DNA of 36,045 nt from the NCBI RefSeq assembly GCF_000328305.2, contig NZ_ANPE02000123.1, positions 1-36,045 on the forward strand, read 5' to 3'. Origin of the DNA: Arthrobacter crystallopoietes BAB-32. GTDB taxonomy: Bacteria > Actinomycetota > Actinomycetes > Actinomycetales > Micrococcaceae. Under the pieces are notes generated by a model. The model had not been told where the DNA came from. It made no database searches and saw only the letters and a list, made by a program, of their open reading frames with translations. Each line of letters opens with the position of its first letter. Within the stretch, counting starts at the first letter, position 1. The position numbers and the translations under genes were made by a program. Below are positions 34,701-36,045 of this stretch, piece by piece.

Positions 34701-35085
34701 CGATGCAGACCTGGCGGCCCAGGCCGTCGTCGTAGACCAGGGCGATGGCGGACCACGTTGCGCCCGGGCGCTGGTAGCTGATCCCGGCGGCCGTCTTGGT
34801 CTTGCGCCCGCGCATGTAGCTGTACGTGGTGCGCCGGTCCTGCCGGTTGCTCGCCTCGTTGGCGGACTCGTTCAGCCGCGGGGCCGCATAGAAGATGTGC
34901 TGGATTCCGTCGAACAGCGTGGACTTGCCCACGCCGGGATGGCCGGTCAGCAGCGTGCCGGCGCGGTCGACGTACATGGCGTGCCGGCCATGGAACGTGC
35001 CCCAATTGATCACCTGGATGCTGCTCAGCCGGTACTGGCCGGGATTGATTTCCTCGCCCAGCGGCAGGGTCTGCGCAATGCTCAC
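31708..35085 (-). CDS. SMC-like ATPase of a Wadjet/MksBEF system (JetC/MksB-like)
   Basis: 1125-aa ABC-type SMC/MukB-like ATPase of the Wadjet plasmid-defence or MksBEF condensin group. Walker A is GHPGVGKST (about 48-56), preceded by SSIQVINWGTFHG, a typical start of these proteins. Two coiled-coil stretches (about 260-450 and 600-870) flank a hinge region. The ABC signature LSGGEGQRFT is near 1015-1024, and Walker B is TVMIDEAF near 1055. In Wadjet, JetABC form a loop-extruding motor and JetD cuts the plasmid. Start is GTG 35085, overlapping the JetB stop by 4 bp. No JetD follows: the next gene is the convergent crcB with zero spacing. Confidence 0.9.
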   Translation of the reverse strand: MSIAQTLPLGEEINPGQYRLSSIQVINWGTFHGRHAMYVDRAGTLLTGHPGVGKSTLFDGIQHIFYAAPRLNESANEASNRQDRRTTYSYMRGRKTKTAAGISYQRPGATWSAIALVYDDGLGRQVCIAALFDLPVNGLEGQVGKHYVIHNRPLDTAALENHGGRRFSPTSLHAALPGCEAFDVHKSFAERFRRRLGIDNDKAFSLLRTLQNGKGLDKGVNKFFRYEVLDIPTTLAAAAGAAEDFSHLRGIYRQLEDARGQRDALAKVPGQHRRYRELGAQLQRNTELASVQLPLLRQQQAASLLAAETGQLERLQAETAANVEAEAAAKDQLQDRVQSLEDRHASHGGRAIEALERDIRAARVELEQRERIETQVRQEIDDAGLQLEWSEAGLAAARQEAAQTVGSLAEEAKAARTLEYEAVAASINAKDREKKLRAEIASYQRRGSNIDGASATARRQISAETGIAAEDMPFAGELVDISPDHLPWRPAAEKALRSLATTLLVRGEHIRAVTRAIDSLQAHGKLRWINIAAEPKPATAAPADLVTKLEFKNSDAGAWLERKITADYAFTCVESDEGLHAEDKAISLAGTIKLGRSTFERDTRTVNPGDYLLGFSNIEKIAQLQDQAEAIRQEQADAAELADERSKAKDALAGRLEALQRVAADSREFAAVDTGPLREALQALQDRLRETVDSSATLAEIHAELKAAKAELESTVGRLAVQRNELQAVERRLEKSRAARDRTAAKAAANPPADWTAEALAAYIGPAGAEDSGGTGAGSAASAMGGQGGDSTQPAGLDELEARFHAAQLRLHEEAATLREELHRTETALTDTFKSFARDFGEHLSASFGTGVESAPHYEALYESIIDEGLPQREDEFREYFNNRSYERFSDLLQLLEEERRAIEERILPLNQILADVPFDHGSRLKLEVRTTIPDEARTFRTELKEALGNAYVKRTPEQMAASYKALERIVEALNDPARQHWRDTVLDVRQHVTISCNEHRPNGEVETGLEPGTLSGGEGQRFTSFIMGAALAYQLGIASQGYSSYGTVMIDEAFIQANSEYAGAGINALQEFGFQLLLAAPEDKVDLSRHLGSITDIIKHPEANVSGFVVSGKSPATATEIVLR

Positions 35086-35836
35086 CGTTCGTCGTCCTCC
35101 TCAGGGGCGGGCCCGGCACCGGGGGCGGCTTCGGCGTCCTCAATCTCCAGGGTGTCGGGGTCGTCGTCCTGTCCTGCCGGCTCCTCGATGTCAACGAGCA
35201 GGGCGCCGCTGCTCCGCGACAGCGCCTCCAGGTACGGCGGGATCTCGTCGATGTGGTCGAAGGGCAGGGCCATGGCCAGCGCGTTGCTGACCCGGTACAC
35301 GCCCTCGAGTTCCGTGGGCAGCAGCAGCTTCAGTGCCAGCAGCCGATGGATCGAGGCGTCAGTGAGCTCCTCGAGCCGCTTGTCGTCGGCGGAGCCGGGC
35401 TGCCGGTGTTCCTCCAGGATCTCGCGTGCCCCGGCGCGGGAGATCGTCGCATCGGTGCCCGAGCCGCGTGCCGGTCCAGCAGCAGCCGCAGCCGCAGCGC
35501 CAGCAGGGTCTCCTCGCGCCGCAGCGGCTTGCGCGGCTGGATGGCAGTGGTGTGCGGGGCTTCCACCTCGGCCGGAGTCAGCATAGCGATCTTGCGGTCC
35601 GGGTCGATGCTCAGCACCAGGAAGATCTCGCAGAGGTAGTCGGCGATGGCGCTGCGGTTGTCCAGGATGGTGCTCCACAGCCGGGGCTCCGCGGCGCCGT
35701 CGACATACGGTCCCCGCAGCAGCCGCACAATCGCCTGCCGCAGCGGCAGCGCGAAGGTGCCCGTGTCGCCGTCGAAAAGCCGCCGCTCCTCGCGGTAGCC
35801 GTGGTCGACGTCGGAACTGAAGTCAGTTGCGGTCAT
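35082..35836 (-). pseudogene. JetB/MksE-like (DUF4194) subunit, interrupted by an apparent frameshift
   Basis: MukE/MksE-like accessory subunit of the SMC complex. The N-terminal part (MTATDFSSDVDHG ... FALPLRQAIVRLLRGPYV ... ETLLALRLRLLLDRH) reads in one frame from the ATG at 35836 to about 35470. The C-terminal part (SGTDATISRAGAREILEEHRQ ... LLLPTELEGVYRVSNALAM ... PYLEAL) continues in another frame to the stop at 35082. The join falls at 35461-35475 and needs one extra base (or loss of two). As read, the product would end in a false tail at 35330. It may be a true mutation, an assembly error, or recoding. The start overlaps the JetA stop by 4 bp and the stop overlaps JetC by 4 bp. Confidence 0.8.
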
Positions 35837-36045
35837 TGAGCGGATTCCTTCATGAATGTAATGAGCGGCAAATAGGCGGCGCGTTCGGCGCCGCCGAGCT
35901 CGGTGAACGCGACCTTCTCGTAGAGGTCGCCGGAAATCTCCTGCCCGGTGTTGCGCGCCGTGAGCACCAGGCCGCGGACGGTGTTGATATGCCGCTGGTC
36001 CGCCGGCACCCGGTCCAGCACCGCGCCGAGGGTGGCCCGCCCGTC
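35833..36045 (-). CDS. JetA/MksF-like (DUF3375) subunit, C-terminal end only
   Basis: Partial gene; the frame is open to the window edge and only about 70 C-terminal residues are seen (LDRVPADQRHINTVRGLVLTARNTGQEISGDLYEKVAFTEL ... PLITFMKESAQ). By position, immediately before JetB with a 4-bp ATGA overlap, this is the kleisin-like JetA (DUF3375) of the Wadjet operon. The start, and any gene beyond it, lie outside the window. Confidence 0.7.
   Translation of the reverse strand, partial: DGRATLGAVLDRVPADQRHINTVRGLVLTARNTGQEISGDLYEKVAFTELGGAERAAYLPLITFMKESAQ

Noticed and set aside
31708-35085. JetC as a chromosome-segregation SMC or RecN-like protein
   Set aside because: Its N-terminus, overlap with a DUF4194-like JetB and a preceding JetA-like end fit Wadjet/MksBEF, not housekeeping Smc.

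Overview
The window is GC-rich, tightly packed chromosomal DNA of an actinobacterium. The nearest fit is the Micrococcaceae (Arthrobacter or relatives). The evidence is the codon use, frequent 4-bp start/stop overlaps, likely leaderless genes, and actinobacterial families (DUF4193, DUF3040, a CarD paralogue, a four-gene desferrioxamine operon, an EncFtn/encapsulin pair). I saw no rRNA, tRNA, insertion sequence, CRISPR array or prophage.

Layout. 9-5261 (minus): desABCD operon for a desferrioxamine-type siderophore, with a probable IdeR/DmdR1 iron box before desA. 5611-6918: an Nramp-related transporter without the classical metal-binding motifs, ending in a 25-bp perfect hairpin. 7038-9207: an orphan FitA/VapB-like antitoxin, a DadA-like D-amino-acid dehydrogenase and a divergent Lrp/AsnC regulator. 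9278-9985: an FMN reductase under a promoter with paired palindromes. 10045-10895: a membrane protein that looks frameshifted near its N-terminus. 11162-13202: a 50-aa protein, a SodC-like lipoprotein and an APP1-type phosphatase. 13222-16960: a CarD-family protein, TetR, a pRiA4b ORF-3-like protein, a hotdog thioesterase and a DUF488 protein. 17066-17500: DoxX with the same paired-operator promoter as the FMN reductase. 17746-19397: an M50-like protease and two small actinobacterial proteins. 19475-22108: a membrane-anchored NirK-like multicopper protein. 22202-23448: encapsulin with its ferritin-like cargo. 23541-28466: MarR, a stress-type SDR, aconitase and a DUF3040 protein. 28509-31707: an unknown protein, a metallo-beta-lactamase/rhodanese fusion, a GNAT and a CrcB fluoride-channel pair. 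31708-36045 (minus): a Wadjet/MksBEF-type SMC defence operon (JetC, JetB, partial JetA).

Shared themes. Iron: siderophore synthesis at one end, encapsulated iron storage in the middle, iron-sulfur aconitase. Redox stress: FMN reductase, DoxX, SodC-like protein, persulfide-type hydrolase, NirK-like protein. The strongest leads are the paired operators shared by two unlinked redox genes, the NirK-like fusion with Leu in place of the type 1 copper axial Met, and a Wadjet operon that appears damaged: JetB is frameshifted and no JetD follows JetC, whose stop directly abuts crcB.
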